Made by a program: the position numbers and the translations under genes. Shown here one piece after another: positions 37,078-47,174 of a stretch of 64,000 bases of DNA. How positions within the stretch are numbered: the stretch's first letter is position 1; each line of letters starts with the position of its first letter. The stretch is from contig NZ_CP013233.1 of the NCBI RefSeq assembly GCF_001584165.1, positions 4,534,620 through 4,598,619 of the forward strand, read 5' to 3'. This DNA is from Collimonas arenae. Its GTDB lineage: Bacteria > Pseudomonadota > Gammaproteobacteria > Burkholderiales > Burkholderiaceae_D. The notes under the pieces are model-generated. The model saw nothing but the letters and a program-made list of their open reading frames with translations. It searched no databases and had not been told where the DNA came from.

Positions 37078-38277
37078 TTACATTCCTTGTCATGCCTCGC
37101 GCTGACGCGTCGGCATTATTCGCAGCCAACGCATGCAACGCGCTCGCCAGCTGGTCTACTTGTTCGATACTGTGTGCCGCCGACAACGAAATGCGCAAAC
37201 GCGCAGTACCCTTCGGCACCGTCGGCGGACGGATTGCCGGCACCGAGATGCCTTGCTCGCGCAAGCCTTCCATCAGGTCCAGCGCCAGTTGGTTATCTTC
37301 GACGATCAAAGCCTGCACCGCGGTCTCGGATGGCAGCAGCGGCCACGGCAAACCGGCCAGGCCGCTGCGCAAACGTGCAATCAGTTCACGCAAATGCTGA
37401 TGCCGCCAATCTTCGTCCTGCATCACCTTGACGGCCGCCAGCAAGGCGCTCGCCAGCAACGGTGGGCTGGCAGTAGTGAACACGTAGGTCCGCGCGCGTT
37501 GCAGCAGCCATTCAATCAGCAGCGCATCGCCGGCAACGAAAGCACCGGCGACGCCGGCGGCCTTGCCCAAGGTCCCCATGTACAGGATGCGTTGCGACTG
37601 GATGCCGAAATGCGCCAGGCTGCCGCGTCCTTGCGGCCCAGCACGCCGAAACCGTGGGCATCGTCGACCAGCATCCAGGCATCGTATTTTTCGCACAGGG
37701 CCAGCAGTTCCGGCAGCGGTGCGATATCGCCATCCATGCTGAAAATCGCATCGGTGACAATCAGTTTGCGCGGGCTGCTGCTCTTGGCCAGCAGCTCCTC
37801 CAGCCGCGCCACATCAGCATGCGGATAAATGCGGAACTGCGCGCCGGACAAGCGTGCGCCGTCGATCAGGCAGGCATGGTTCAGACGGTCCGAGAACACC
37901 ACATCGCCAGGGCCAACCAGTGCCGGGATGGTCCCCATATTGGCCATGTAGCCGGTCGAAAAATGCAAGGCGCGTGGCATGCCGACGAAAGCAGCCAAAG
38001 CCTGCTCCAACTCCTCGACCACGCTGGTGTGGCCACTGATCAGCGCCGATGCGCTGGCGCCGACGCCGTATTTTTCCAGTCCGGCTGCGGCTGCCGCATG
38101 CAATGCGGGATGATTGGCCAGGCCGAGATAATCGTTGCTGCAAAACGCCAGGTACTGGCGGCCGTCAACATCCAGCAACGGCCCTTGCGGACCATCGACA
38201 ATGCGGCGCTTGCGCAGCAGTTTCTGCTCTTGCAACGCAGCCAGTTGTTCGCGGATCTGGTTCAGTAACTCAGGCAT
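37070..38277 (-). CDS. bioF: 8-amino-7-oxononanoate synthase (frameshift)
   Basis: PLP enzyme that condenses pimeloyl-ACP or pimeloyl-CoA with alanine, the first committed step of the biotin ring pathway. N-terminal part has [13 protein letters not shown] and [14 protein letters not shown]; the central part has [10 protein letters not shown]; the Schiff-base lysine is in [14 protein letters not shown]. The frame breaks at 37635-37636: GVLGRKD should be [15 protein letters not shown], and one more G on the plus strand restores it. The repaired protein is about 402 residues. The ATG lies inside the last codons of the P450 gene, with an eight-base overlap (ATGCCTGA). Confidence 0.92.
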
Positions 38278-39546
38278 AGTGGACTTCCGCCGTTTGTACA
38301 TGCGCCGCCGGCGATGGCCGCGCAAATTGCAACGGCAAGCGGTTCAGGCTGCGATATACCGCGTTCTCGCCCCAGGATTGCGTGTCGCCGACCAATCCCA
38401 GTTGCGGCAGCCGCTGCATTACGCTGCGCATCGCAATTTCCGCTTCCAGATAAGTCAGCGTGGCGCCGATACAGACATGCGGGCCGTAACCGAAAGACAG
38501 ATGCGCACCTTCATTGCGGCGAATATCGAGCCGGTCCGGATCGCTGAATTTGGCCGGATCGCGATTGGCGGCGCCGATCAGCGGAATCACCAGGTCGCCC
38601 TTCTTCATGATCTGGCCATGCATCTCGACATCGACCTTGAGGCGGCGGCCGGTATATTGCACCGGGCTGTCGAAACGCAACAATTCCTTCAACGCGGATG
38701 GCAGCAAGGATGGCTCGGCTTGCAGCGCCTGCCATTGCTGCGGATGCTGTAACAGCGCCAGCATGCCGTTGCCCAGCAGGTTGCGTGTTGTTTCATGACC
38801 GGCGAACAGCAGCGTGCAGCATTGCGCCAGCAATTCCTTGGTAGTGATGATGCCGCCGCCGGCTTCGGCGCGAATCAGCTGGCTCATCAAGTCGTCGCCA
38901 AGCGCGGCACGGCGCAGTGGCAACAATTGGCGGAAATATTCGTTCATCGCGATCAGGCTGACCTGGGCGCGCCGGGCAATCTCCAGCGTCGGCGTCGGGC
39001 TGCCAATGAAAGCGGCGATATCGTCGGACCAGGCGACAAATTCGCTGCGGTCTTCGGCGGCGATGCCGAGCATGCCGGCAATCACCAGCGCCGGCAGCGG
39101 GCGGGCGAAGTCGCGCATGAAGTCAAACTGAGCAAATTCAGCAAACTGTCCTGTGCCGACAGCGGCCTTCGCCAACACGTCGTCCAGCAGACGAGTTACG
39201 ATCGTCTGGATCTGCGGCGCCAATTCCTGCAACGCTGCCGGTTTGAAGCCGGCGTTCATCACCTGGCGCAGGCGCGTGTGCTGTGGTGCATCGACGAACA
39301 GCAGCGAGCGCGAAAAAATGCGTTTGAATTCACGCAGCTCGGTCAATGCCCCGGCCCGCTGCTATTCGCCCAGCCGCCAGCGCGCCGTACCGAAAAACGC
39401 GGATCGCGCAGCACGGCGGCGACATCGGCATGTCCGGTCAGCAGCCAGGCTCCGCCGCAGAACTCCGGGCTCCAATGCAACGGCCCCTCGGCACGCAACG
39501 CGTGGTAGGCGGGGTAAGGATCGTTCAAAAATGCTTCGTTAATCAT
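38270..39546 (-). CDS. Cytochrome P450 at the head of the biotin operon, BioI-like candidate (frameshift)
   Basis: Soluble bacterial cytochrome P450. The I-helix motif [10 protein letters not shown] lies near residue 250, the K-helix ELLRF with its ExxR further on, and the heme loop [12 protein letters not shown] places the ligand at about C359. The frame breaks at 39349-39352, where one more C (plus strand) joins [15 protein letters not shown] to [14 protein letters not shown]; repaired length is 425. Its stop overlaps the bioF start by eight bases, so the genes are translationally coupled. Bacillus BioI, a P450 in a bio operon, cleaves acyl-ACP to pimeloyl-ACP. By context this protein may do the same, but sequence alone does not prove it. 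It could also be an unrelated P450 captured by the operon. Confidence 0.85.
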
Positions 39547-39620
39547 TTAATATCGTTTCCGGCACTTACGTTGGCAAAATCGCCTCTGCAAGGACGAGAT
39601 TGTATGTGATCGCGACGCAA

Positions 39621-40406
39621 TCACTGCAGCCAAGACGGTTTACGCTTCTCCAGGAAAGCGCGTACCCCCTCCCGCCCTTCGGTGGAAGCCCGGATTTTGG
39701 CGATATCTTCCACGGTATCGGCGATCAGCGTCTCCGTCAGCGGCTGGCCGGCAATCGCTCGCACTAGTCGTTTGGCTTCTGTGACAGCGTTGGGACTGGC
39801 CGCCAATAACGCCTTGAGCAGCTGATTCACGCATTCATCGAGTTTTTCCGCTGCGGCAACTTCATGCACCAAGCCATGTCGCTGTGCGGTTTCTGCCGAA
39901 AAACGCTCGGCGGTGATGAAATAGCGGCGCGCAGCTGATTCTCCGATCGACTTGATGACATAGGGAGAGATGGTGGCCGGGATCAAGCCGATTTTCACTT
40001 CCGACAGGCAGAACTGGGCGGTATCCACTGCAGCCACGATATCGCAGGCCGACACCAGTCCTAGGCCGCCTGCATAGCAATCGCCCTGTACTTTGGCGAT
40101 CACTGGCTTCGGACATTGGTAGATGGTGCGCAGCATGGTCGCCAGCTGGGCGGCATCGGCGCGATTCTGCTCCGGCGTGTAGTCAGCCATCGCTTTCATC
40201 CAATTGAGATCGCCACCAGCGCAGAACGCTGCGCCATTCGCCGCCAGCACGATAGCGCGTACTTCGGCGGCGCTGCCCAGTTCAAGGAAAGCATGCGTGA
40301 TTTCGGCAATCATCGTTTCATTGAAGGCATTGCGCACTTCGGGCCGGTTGAGGACGATGGTGGCGACCTGGGGTGCGCGTTGTATCGTCAAAGTCTGATA
40401 AGTCAT
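39621..40406 (-). CDS. liuC: Methylglutaconyl-CoA hydratase (enoyl-CoA hydratase family)
   Basis: Crotonase-fold enzyme that hydrates 3-methylglutaconyl-CoA to HMG-CoA in leucine degradation. I take the ATG at 40406, with GGAGA upstream, giving 261 residues; a longer upstream frame overlaps the DinB gene. The oxyanion-hole segments are AAFCAGGDLNWM near residue 68 and GDCYAGGLGLVSACD near 115; the NRPEVRNAF motif is at the N-terminus. The start overlaps the DinB stop as ATGA. Family membership is firm; the exact substrate is inferred from the MCC and HMG-CoA lyase genes nearby. Confidence 0.9.
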   Translation of the reverse strand: MTYQTLTIQRAPQVATIVLNRPEVRNAFNETMIAEITHAFLELGSAAEVRAIVLAANGAAFCAGGDLNWMKAMADYTPEQNRADAAQLATMLRTIYQCPKPVIAKVQGDCYAGGLGLVSACDIVAAVDTAQFCLSEVKIGLIPATISPYVIKSIGESAARRYFITAERFSAETAQRHGLVHEVAAAEKLDECVNQLLKALLAASPNAVTEAKRLVRAIAGQPLTETLIADTVEDIAKIRASTEGREGVRAFLEKRKPSWLQ

Positions 40407-40917
40407 TTGTTCATCTCCGCTTGCTGCTTTGCCACCGCCCAATAAATAAAGTCCAGTTCCGGACACGCATAGCCCATGGCGGTCAGCGCCGCAGTGATCT
40501 GGCCGCGATGGTGGGTGGCGTGGTTGAAAACGTGGCCGAGCACTGCCGTGAGTGGCGCCTCTGCCGGGGCGCCTGTTGCCCGGGTGTAATGTAGATTGCC
40601 GGAATAATCCCGTTGTGGATTGCTCGACAGCCATTGGTCCCAGCGCCGCGACGCATCAGTCAAGGCACTCGCCAGGACGTCGCGTCGGCTTTCCAATTCG
40701 GTATCCAGCGCCATTTTCAGCGAAATGCCTTCGGCAATGCGGGAATGCCAATGACGCTCACCGACCAACATGTGGTTCAACGTGCCATGTATCGAATGAA
40801 AAACAGCCTGCAATCGCGACGATAATCTTCCTCGCTGATGGCAGCGATCTGTTCGAGCAGTTTCGCAGTGGCCCACACATGGTAGCGGGCCAGCGATTCA
40901 AAATAAGCTTGCATCAT
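40403..40917 (-). CDS. DinB-family protein (frameshift)
   Basis: Four-helix-bundle protein of the DinB/YfiT metalloenzyme fold; the role is unknown. The metal ligands are typically three histidines, here in LNHMLVGERHWH (near residue 49) and VFNHATHHRGQI (near 133). The frame breaks in the A-run at 40799-40803: one more base joins DYRRDCRLFF to HSIHGTLNHML. Repaired length is about 171. The start overlaps the hydrolase stop and its own stop overlaps liuC, both as ATGA, so it is co-translated with leucine genes although no link to that pathway is known. Confidence 0.8.
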
Positions 40918-41836
40918 TTCGTCAATGGCTCCGCAGGAAAACCGTTGCGCCCCAGGAAATCGGCGACGACCGGCTCCCAAATACTGAGTCCGGAGGCGAA
41001 CAGCATATGTCCGTTCTTGGCAAATGGCGGCAGCAATTTGTATTCGGCCTGACCGCCTGCCTTGTTGAAAGCGGCCTGCCAGGCCTGGCTGTACTTCGGT
41101 CCAAAAAACAGGTCGTTCTCGGTGTACACCCAGAGCATCGGCACCTTGGTCGTCTTGCCGAATTGCGCGTACATGCTTTCCAGTTTGTCGCCCTGGCAAG
41201 GCACGCCAGGATGGGCGACCGGATCACCGCCGGCGCCGCCGGCAAAATTGATCGCCGCCACCAGCCCCGCCGGATTCCTGGCCGCAGTCGCGGTGGTCGT
41301 ATAGCCGCCGACCGATTGGCCGACCAGCAATACGCGCTGCGGATTCACGTAAGACTGCTGCTTGGCGTAATCGAGGACTGCCAACACTTCGGTTGCCGCA
41401 GCTTCGGCCATCGGTCCGTACTCTTTCTGGTTGCAACTACCGCTGTCCTCAGGATCAGGATCGACGCCGGCCTCGCCGTAGCCAAGACGGGTCGGCACGA
41501 ACACGGCAAACCCGCGGTCTATAAAAAAGCGCGCCTGTTGCGTATAGCGGAAACGCAGCGGTGTGGCGCGATTGTCGCCGCTACGGCCGTGGCTGATGAC
41601 GACGATCGGAAACGGCCGGCGCCGGCCGGCTTGAACTGTGTCACCGTGACATTGCCGGTAACGCTACGGCCATACAGGTTCTTGACCGTCACCGGCAGCT
41701 TGATGACCGACTCGTTCAAATCCTGCGCCAAGCCCTGTGCGGCGGCGTGGCCGGACCATGCGCCGAGCGAGATACATAAGCATCCCAGCGCATGACGCGC
41801 TGTCCAACTGGCTGATGACGGCTTCATTTTTTTCAT
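40914..41836 (-). CDS. Secreted alpha/beta hydrolase, dienelactone-hydrolase-like (frameshift)
   Basis: Exported hydrolase with a signal peptide (residues 1-33, cut near AAA-QG). The nucleophile elbow is LLVGQSVGGYT, the acid probably the aspartate in YTENDLFFGP and the histidine in FAKNGHMLFA. The frame breaks at 41608-41609: one more G on the plus strand changes RFRSSSSAT to RFPIVVISHGRSGDN, which carries the family oxyanion segment. Repaired length is about 307 residues. It lies in the leucine cluster between a secreted YbjQ-like protein and DinB; substrate unknown. Confidence 0.82.
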
Positions 41837-41856
41837 GATGATTGCTTAGGCTACGA

Positions 41857-42728
41857 TCATTCACCTGCCAGCGCTGCGGCAGTTCCCGCCGGCGATTGCC
41901 GTGTCGGCTGGGCGGCAGTGCTGGCCCGATACACCACGGTGCTGTCGATGGCATACAGCTGGCAGTTCCTGCCGCTCAGGTTGTAGCAAACCTGCAAGGC
42001 GCGCACCGCGGGATCCCTTGGCAAATTCTGGTCGGGCGGATTGCCCCAGGTTTGCGCCCAATGACCGTCTTCGGCAATGACAAAAGCCTTGGGACCAACC
42101 CTGGTCAGCCACAGTTGATAGGCTTCGCGGCCCTGCTGATCCAGAAACGGTATATGCCGGGAATCACTGATATCGGCAAAACCGGATGCTGGCGGAAACA
42201 AGCGTGCTCCTGGCGGCGCCTGCGCGGCGACACTGGCAGAGGTGCCGACACTATGGTCGATCTTGCCCAACCTGGCTTTGAGGTCGACGATTGCGCGCGT
42301 GGTGCCGGCATGACACTCATATTGGGTCGGGCTATTCATCACCGCCAAGCGGTCGTAGTAACTGACAATGCCGACCAGCACGTTGGCATTTCTCGCGCGT
42401 GCCTGCTGCACCAGGTCAAGCAAGGCATTTTGCAATGCAAGTTTGCAACATCCGAGTCTTCGGTTCCACGGCCGCGATAATTGGGTCTAGCCTCGCCCCT
42501 GATGTAAATTTCATCCGACAGCAAGCTCGTGCCGTCCGGTATCGCTGCACCGAAGATGATCGACATGTCGCTGCCGACAGCCTGCTGGACCGCCCTCTGC
42601 GCAAATACCGGCTCAACCGGCAACAGCAGCTTGGTATTGCGCGCTTGCGCCGCCGTCGGCCAGAACCCGTTCGCCAACACGCAGGCAAACGCCAGTCCGA
42701 GGCAGGTTTTTCTAGAAAAATCGATCAT
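41857..42728 (-). CDS. Secreted tandem-paralogue protein B with extra C-terminal domain (frameshift)
   Basis: Exported protein of unknown function, paralogous to the next gene upstream. A signal peptide ends near AQA-RN. Residues 30-150 share ARNTKLLLPV, the SDEIYIRGEA region, ANVLVGIVSYYD and SPTQYECHAGTTRA with the paralogue; this domain is often misannotated as an excinuclease subunit. About 110 further residues (KAFVIAEDGHWAQTWG, CYNLSGRNCQLYAID) are absent from the paralogue. The frame breaks near 42447: one more A (plus strand) gives EDSDVCKLALQNALLDL, aligning with the paralogue. Repaired length is 290. Confidence 0.72.
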
Positions 42729-42786
42729 TCCCGCTTTCCCTTCGCTAGTGAGTTTCGCTGTTCCCGGTTTGTCGATGCGCGTCGCA

Positions 42787-43338
42787 TCAATTTGCCTTCG
42801 GCGCCGGTGCATCGGACAAGCCGTCGATCTTGGCCAGCTTCGCTTTCAGGTCAACCACCGCGCGGGTTGTCCCGGCGTGGCACTCATACTGGGTCGGGCT
42901 GTCCATGACTGTGGCATGGTTGTAGTTGCTGACGATGCCAACCACTGCATTAGCGCCCTGCGCGCGTGCCTGACCTATCAGTTTGACCATCGCCTTGCGG
43001 AAAGCCTGTTGGCAAATCGCCTCATCCTCGTAACCATGCCTGAAACTCGGCTGGACCTCGCCCCTGGCCTGGATGTCCTGCGACACGAACTTCAACCCTT
43101 GCGGCACTGCCGCCTCACCGAAGATGATGACCATATCGTCATCGTCGCCCTTGTGCGCCGCTACCTGGCCCGCTGGCTGCGACTGTGCTTGCGCCTGCGT
43201 CGCTTTCGATGGCACGACTGTACCGATCGGCAGCAGCAACCTGGTGTTGCGCGCCTGCGCGGTTCCTTGCCAGCAGATAGCCGCCAACGCGCAGGTCAAC
43301 ACCAATGTCAATGGCGATTTATTCGTGAGTTTATGCAT
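42787..43338 (-). CDS. Secreted tandem-paralogue protein A
   Basis: Exported 183-residue protein of unknown function. The signal peptide is about 30 residues, ending GTAQA-RN; GGGAGA lies upstream of the ATG. The mature domain begins ARNTRLLLPIGTVV and includes YEDEAICQQAFRKAMVKLI, GANAVVGIVSNYN and SPTQYECHAGTTRA with two conserved cysteines. The pattern resembles the short periplasmic proteins often mislabelled excinuclease subunit A in Burkholderiales. It is followed by a diverged tandem copy and lies 34 bp after MCC beta. Confidence 0.75.
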   Translation of the reverse strand: MHKLTNKSPLTLVLTCALAAICWQGTAQARNTRLLLPIGTVVPSKATQAQAQSQPAGQVAAHKGDDDDMVIIFGEAAVPQGLKFVSQDIQARGEVQPSFRHGYEDEAICQQAFRKAMVKLIGQARAQGANAVVGIVSNYNHATVMDSPTQYECHAGTTRAVVDLKAKLAKIDGLSDAPAPKAN

Positions 43339-43372
43339 TTTATTTTTCTCCCTGTTGATGCGCATTGTTGAG

Positions 43373-44995
43373 TTACATGCGGAATACACCGAACTTCGTT
43401 TCAGCGATCGGCGCATTCAGCGCCGCGCTCAACCCCAGCCCCAGCACCCTGCGGGTATCGGCCGGATCGATTACGCCGTCGTCCCACAAACGCGCTGACG
43501 CATAATAGGGATGTCCCTGATGCTCGTATTGGTCACGGATCGGTTTCTTGAACGCCTCTTCCTCATCGGCGCTCCAACTGCCGCCCTTGGCTTCAATACC
43601 ATCGCGCTTGACGGTCGCCAGGACGCCGGCGGCCTGTTCGCCACCCATCACCGAAATCCGTGCGTTCGGCCACATCCACAGGAAGCGCGGCGAATAGGCG
43701 CGGCCGCACATGCCGTAATTACCGGCGCCGAAACTACCGCCAATGATCACCGTCAGCTTCGGCACCGAGGTGGTTGCCACCGCAGTCACCATCTTGGCGC
43801 CATTACGCGCAATGCCCTCGTTCTCGTAACGACGGCCAACCATGAAGCCGGTGATGTTTTGCAGGAACACCAGCGGGATCTTGCGTTGCGAGCACAGTTC
43901 GATGAAGTGCGTCCCTTTCAACGCCGCTTCCGAAAACAGGATGCCGTTGTTGGCGATGATGCCGACCGGCATGCCGTAGATATGTGCGAAACCACAAATC
44001 AGCGTGGTGCCGTAGCGCGCCTTGAATTCGTCAAATTCACTGCCGTCGACCACGCGTGCGATTACTTCGCGCACATCGAACGGCTTGCGGGTATCGAGCG
44101 GAATCACGCCATACAATTCCTGCGCCGGATATTTTGGTTCGACTACCGGACGCAATAGCGGACCTTGCGGTTTCTGGCGGTTCAGATTGGAAACGATAGT
44201 GCGCGCCAGCGACAGCGCGTGCATGTCATTCTGCGCCAGGTGGTCGGCCACACCGGAAAGACGGGTGTGGACATCACCGCCGCCGAGATCCTCGGCACTG
44301 ACCACCTCGCCAGTGGCAGCCTTCACCAGCGGCGGACCGGCCAGAAAAATCGTGCCCTGATTCTTGACGATGATCGATTCATCGCTCATCGCTGGCACGT
44401 AGGCGCCGCCGGCAGTGCACGACCCCATCACCACGGCAATTTGCGGGATGCCCTTGGCCGACAGGTTGGCCTGGTTGAAAAAGATGCGGCCGAAGTGATC
44501 GCGATCCGGGAACACTTCATCCTGGTTCGGCAGGTTGGCGCCGCCGCTGTCGACCAGATAAATGCATGGCAAGTTATTCTGCTCGGCGATTTCCTGCGCC
44601 CGCAAATGCTTCTTCACGCTCAACGGATAGTAGGTGCCGCCCTTGACGGTGGCATCGTTGCAGACGATCACGCATTCTTGACCGGCGATGCGGCCGATGC
44701 CGGTAATGACGCCGGCGGCAGGCGCGGCATCGCTGCCGTCCTTGTCCTTGTAGACGTGATACGCCGCCAGCTGGGAAAATTCGAGGAACGGCGTGCCCGG
44801 GTCGAGCAGCATTTGCACCCGTTCGCGCGGCAGCAACTTGCCGCGCGCAACATGCTTGTTACGCGCGGCTTCGCCGCCGCCTTCAGCGATCTGCGCAACT
44901 TTCTGACGCAAATCGTCGACCAGCAGATTGAGGGCGTTGGCATTTTGCTGGAATTCTTCGCTGCGCGGATTCAGCTTGCTTTCTAACTGAGGCAT
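43373..44995 (-). CDS. liuB: Methylcrotonyl-CoA carboxylase beta (carboxyltransferase) subunit
   Basis: Carboxyltransferase subunit that passes CO2 from biotin to 3-methylcrotonyl-CoA. The 540-residue protein has both crotonase-like halves: N-terminal [20 protein letters not shown] and [19 protein letters not shown], and C-terminal [30 protein letters not shown] and [17 protein letters not shown]. These segments are typical of MCC rather than propionyl-CoA carboxylase beta. It starts 33 bp after the acyl-CoA ligase gene. Its alpha partner is 9.5 kb further along the same strand. Confidence 0.94.
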   Translation of the reverse strand: MPQLESKLNPRSEEFQQNANALNLLVDDLRQKVAQIAEGGGEAARNKHVARGKLLPRERVQMLLDPGTPFLEFSQLAAYHVYKDKDGSDAAPAAGVITGIGRIAGQECVIVCNDATVKGGTYYPLSVKKHLRAQEIAEQNNLPCIYLVDSGGANLPNQDEVFPDRDHFGRIFFNQANLSAKGIPQIAVVMGSCTAGGAYVPAMSDESIIVKNQGTIFLAGPPLVKAATGEVVSAEDLGGGDVHTRLSGVADHLAQNDMHALSLARTIVSNLNRQKPQGPLLRPVVEPKYPAQELYGVIPLDTRKPFDVREVIARVVDGSEFDEFKARYGTTLICGFAHIYGMPVGIIANNGILFSEAALKGTHFIELCSQRKIPLVFLQNITGFMVGRRYENEGIARNGAKMVTAVATTSVPKLTVIIGGSFGAGNYGMCGRAYSPRFLWMWPNARISVMGGEQAAGVLATVKRDGIEAKGGSWSADEEEAFKKPIRDQYEHQGHPYYASARLWDDGVIDPADTRRVLGLGLSAALNAPIAETKFGVFRM

Positions 44996-45028
44996 TGCAA
45001 TGTCCTTTGTGTCTTGTATTTTGAATTG

Positions 45029-46721
45029 TTATGCGGTGCGGATATCGTTGAGCTTCAGCTCGTCCTTCATCGCTTCGCGAATCTTGAATTTCTGTATCTT
45101 GCCGGTCACCGTCATCGGGAAAGCGTCGACAAAACGGATGTAGCGCGGCACCTTGTAGTGCGCGATCTGGCCCTGGCAAAAATCGCGCACGCTCTGCTCG
45201 TCCAGCGCCTGGCCTGGCCGCAGGATGATCCATGCGCACAATTCCTCGCCGTATTTCTGGTCCGGCAGGCCGACTACCTGCACATCCTGGATGGCTGGAT
45301 GGCGATACAAAATTCTTCTATCTCGCGCGGATAAATATTCTCGCCGCCGCGGATCACCATGTCTTTCATGCGGCCGACGATATTGACGTAGCCTTCGGCA
45401 TCCATCGTCGCCAAGTCGCCAGTGTGCATCCAGCCTTCGCTGTCGATCGCTTCGCGTGTCTTTTCCTCGTCGCCCCAGTAACCGTGCATCACCGAGTAGC
45501 CGTGGGTGCACAACTCGCCGGAACTACCGATCGGCATGATCTCGCCCGACTCCGGATCAATAATCTTGACCTGCAAGTGGGGTTGCACGCAGCCCACCGT
45601 CGACACCCGCTTTTCCAGCGGCGTGTCAGTCATGCTTTGACAGCTGACCGGGCTGGTTTCCGTCATGCCGTAGGCAATGGTGATCTGCTCAAGATGCATG
45701 TCACGCACCACGCGCTTCATCACCTCGATCGGGCACGGCGAGCCGGCCATGATGCCGGTGCGTAGCGTCGATAAATCGAACTCGGCAAAGCGCGGATGAT
45801 CAAGTTCGGCAATAAACATGGTGGGTACGCCGTGCAGACCGGTGCAGCGCTCCTCCTGTACCGCCTGCAGCACCGACAGCGGCTCAAAACCGTCATTTGG
45901 ATAAACGATCGTGGCGCCGTGCGTCAGGCAGGCCAGGTTGCCAAGCACCATGCCGAAGCAATGGTACAAAGGCACCGGGATGCAGAGCCGGTCCTGCTCG
46001 GTCAGCTTCATCGCTTCGCCGATGAAAAAACCGTTGTTCAGGATATTGCGATGGGTCAGCGTCGCTCCTTTTGGAAACCGGTGGTGCCGCTGGTGAACTG
46101 GATATTGATCGGATCGCTGGCTTGCAGGGTTTTTCCAAGCTGCACCAGCTGAGAATCGGACGCATCGCCGCCAGCGATGAAATCCCTGAAACGCAGCATG
46201 CCCGGCACCTCGCCGCTGCCAAGCTGAATCACGGTTTTCAAGGTCGGCAGGCGCGCGGCCTGCAATGCGCCCGGCGTAGCGTGTTGCAATTCAGGCGCCA
46301 GTGTGCGGATCATCTCCAGATAATCGCTGGTCTTGAAACTAGTCATCGAAATTAACGCCTTGCAACCGACGTTGTTGAGTGCGTACTCCAGCTCGCTGAC
46401 CCGATAGGCCGGATTGATATTGACCAGAATGATGCCGGCATAAGCAGTGGCCAATTGCGTCAGCACCCACTCGGCGTTGTTGTGCGACCAGATGCCGATG
46501 CGGTCGCCCGGTTGCAGGCCAAGCTTGAGCATGGCACTGGCCAGGCGTCGGGCTTCGGTCTGCAGTTGCCGATAGCTCAGGCGTACCTGCTGATGGCGCG
46601 ATACCAGCGCGTCGTTGTCGGCAACCCGCTCCACCATGTCGTCAAAAAAACGACCGATGGTTTGTTCGATCAGCGGCGTTTCCTGGCTACCGCGGTCAAT
46701 ACTTGAATGCAATTGCGTCAT
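45029..46721 (-). CDS. AMP-forming acyl-CoA synthetase (two frameshifts)
   Basis: ANL-superfamily ligase that activates a carboxylic acid to its CoA thioester through an acyl-AMP. Motifs in order: the P-loop TSGTTG near residue 210, [22 protein letters not shown] and the C-terminal VTGKIQKFK with the catalytic lysine. Breaks lie at 46073-46074 (GFQKERR should be [12 protein letters not shown]) and in the A-run at 45309-45312 (EEFCIAIQ should be [11 protein letters not shown]). With both repaired it is 564 residues from the ATG at 46721, preceded by AGGAGA. Such ligases accompany liu genes in related bacteria; the substrate, perhaps a branched or medium-chain acid, is not proved. Confidence 0.88.
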
Positions 46722-46760
46722 GGTCTTGTCTCCTGTTGGATCTTCTAATGCTTTGCGCAA

Positions 46761-47174
46761 TTATTTTTCTTTGTTTGGAAAACTGCCGTCAACGTAGAAC
46801 CAGCGCTGTCGGTTTCCTGTTCCCGGTTCACACTCGCGCAGGAAGCTGCTGATTTCATGCAAACGCTCAGCGCGGCCGCCGATCTTGTAGCGCGCCACAA
46901 ATTCCACCGTAGCGCTGTCGCCTGTAGCCTCATGTTTGCGCACTTCCAGGCCCAGCCATTTGAGGCCGGCTTCAGCAGTGATCGGCTCAAGCGGGCGCGT
47001 CGTGCGATGCCAGGTTGCCTGCAGATAGGCGCCAAGATTCATCACATAGGCGCTGTAGCGCGAACGCATCAGCGCTTCGGCGCTCGGCGCCACTTCGTCA
47101 CCGCTGTGATAACGCCCGCAACACTGGGCATACTTGCCGCCGCCGCACGGGCAATCGATGTTCTTTTCTTTCAA
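46761..47174 (-). CDS. YchJ-family SEC-C motif protein
   Basis: Small cytoplasmic protein of unknown function with the zinc-binding SEC-C motif DCPCGGGKYAQCCGRYH at the N-terminus and the YchJ core (ALMRSRYSAYVMN, YLQATWHRTTRP, VEFVARYK). I start it at TTG 47174, which overlaps the stop of the upstream isomerase gene (TTTGA) and gives 137 residues. The longer frame would run inside that gene. The C-terminal WFYVDGSFP ends normally. Confidence 0.82.
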   Translation of the reverse strand: MKEKNIDCPCGGGKYAQCCGRYHSGDEVAPSAEALMRSRYSAYVMNLGAYLQATWHRTTRPLEPITAEAGLKWLGLEVRKHEATGDSATVEFVARYKIGGRAERLHEISSFLRECEPGTGNRQRWFYVDGSFPNKEK

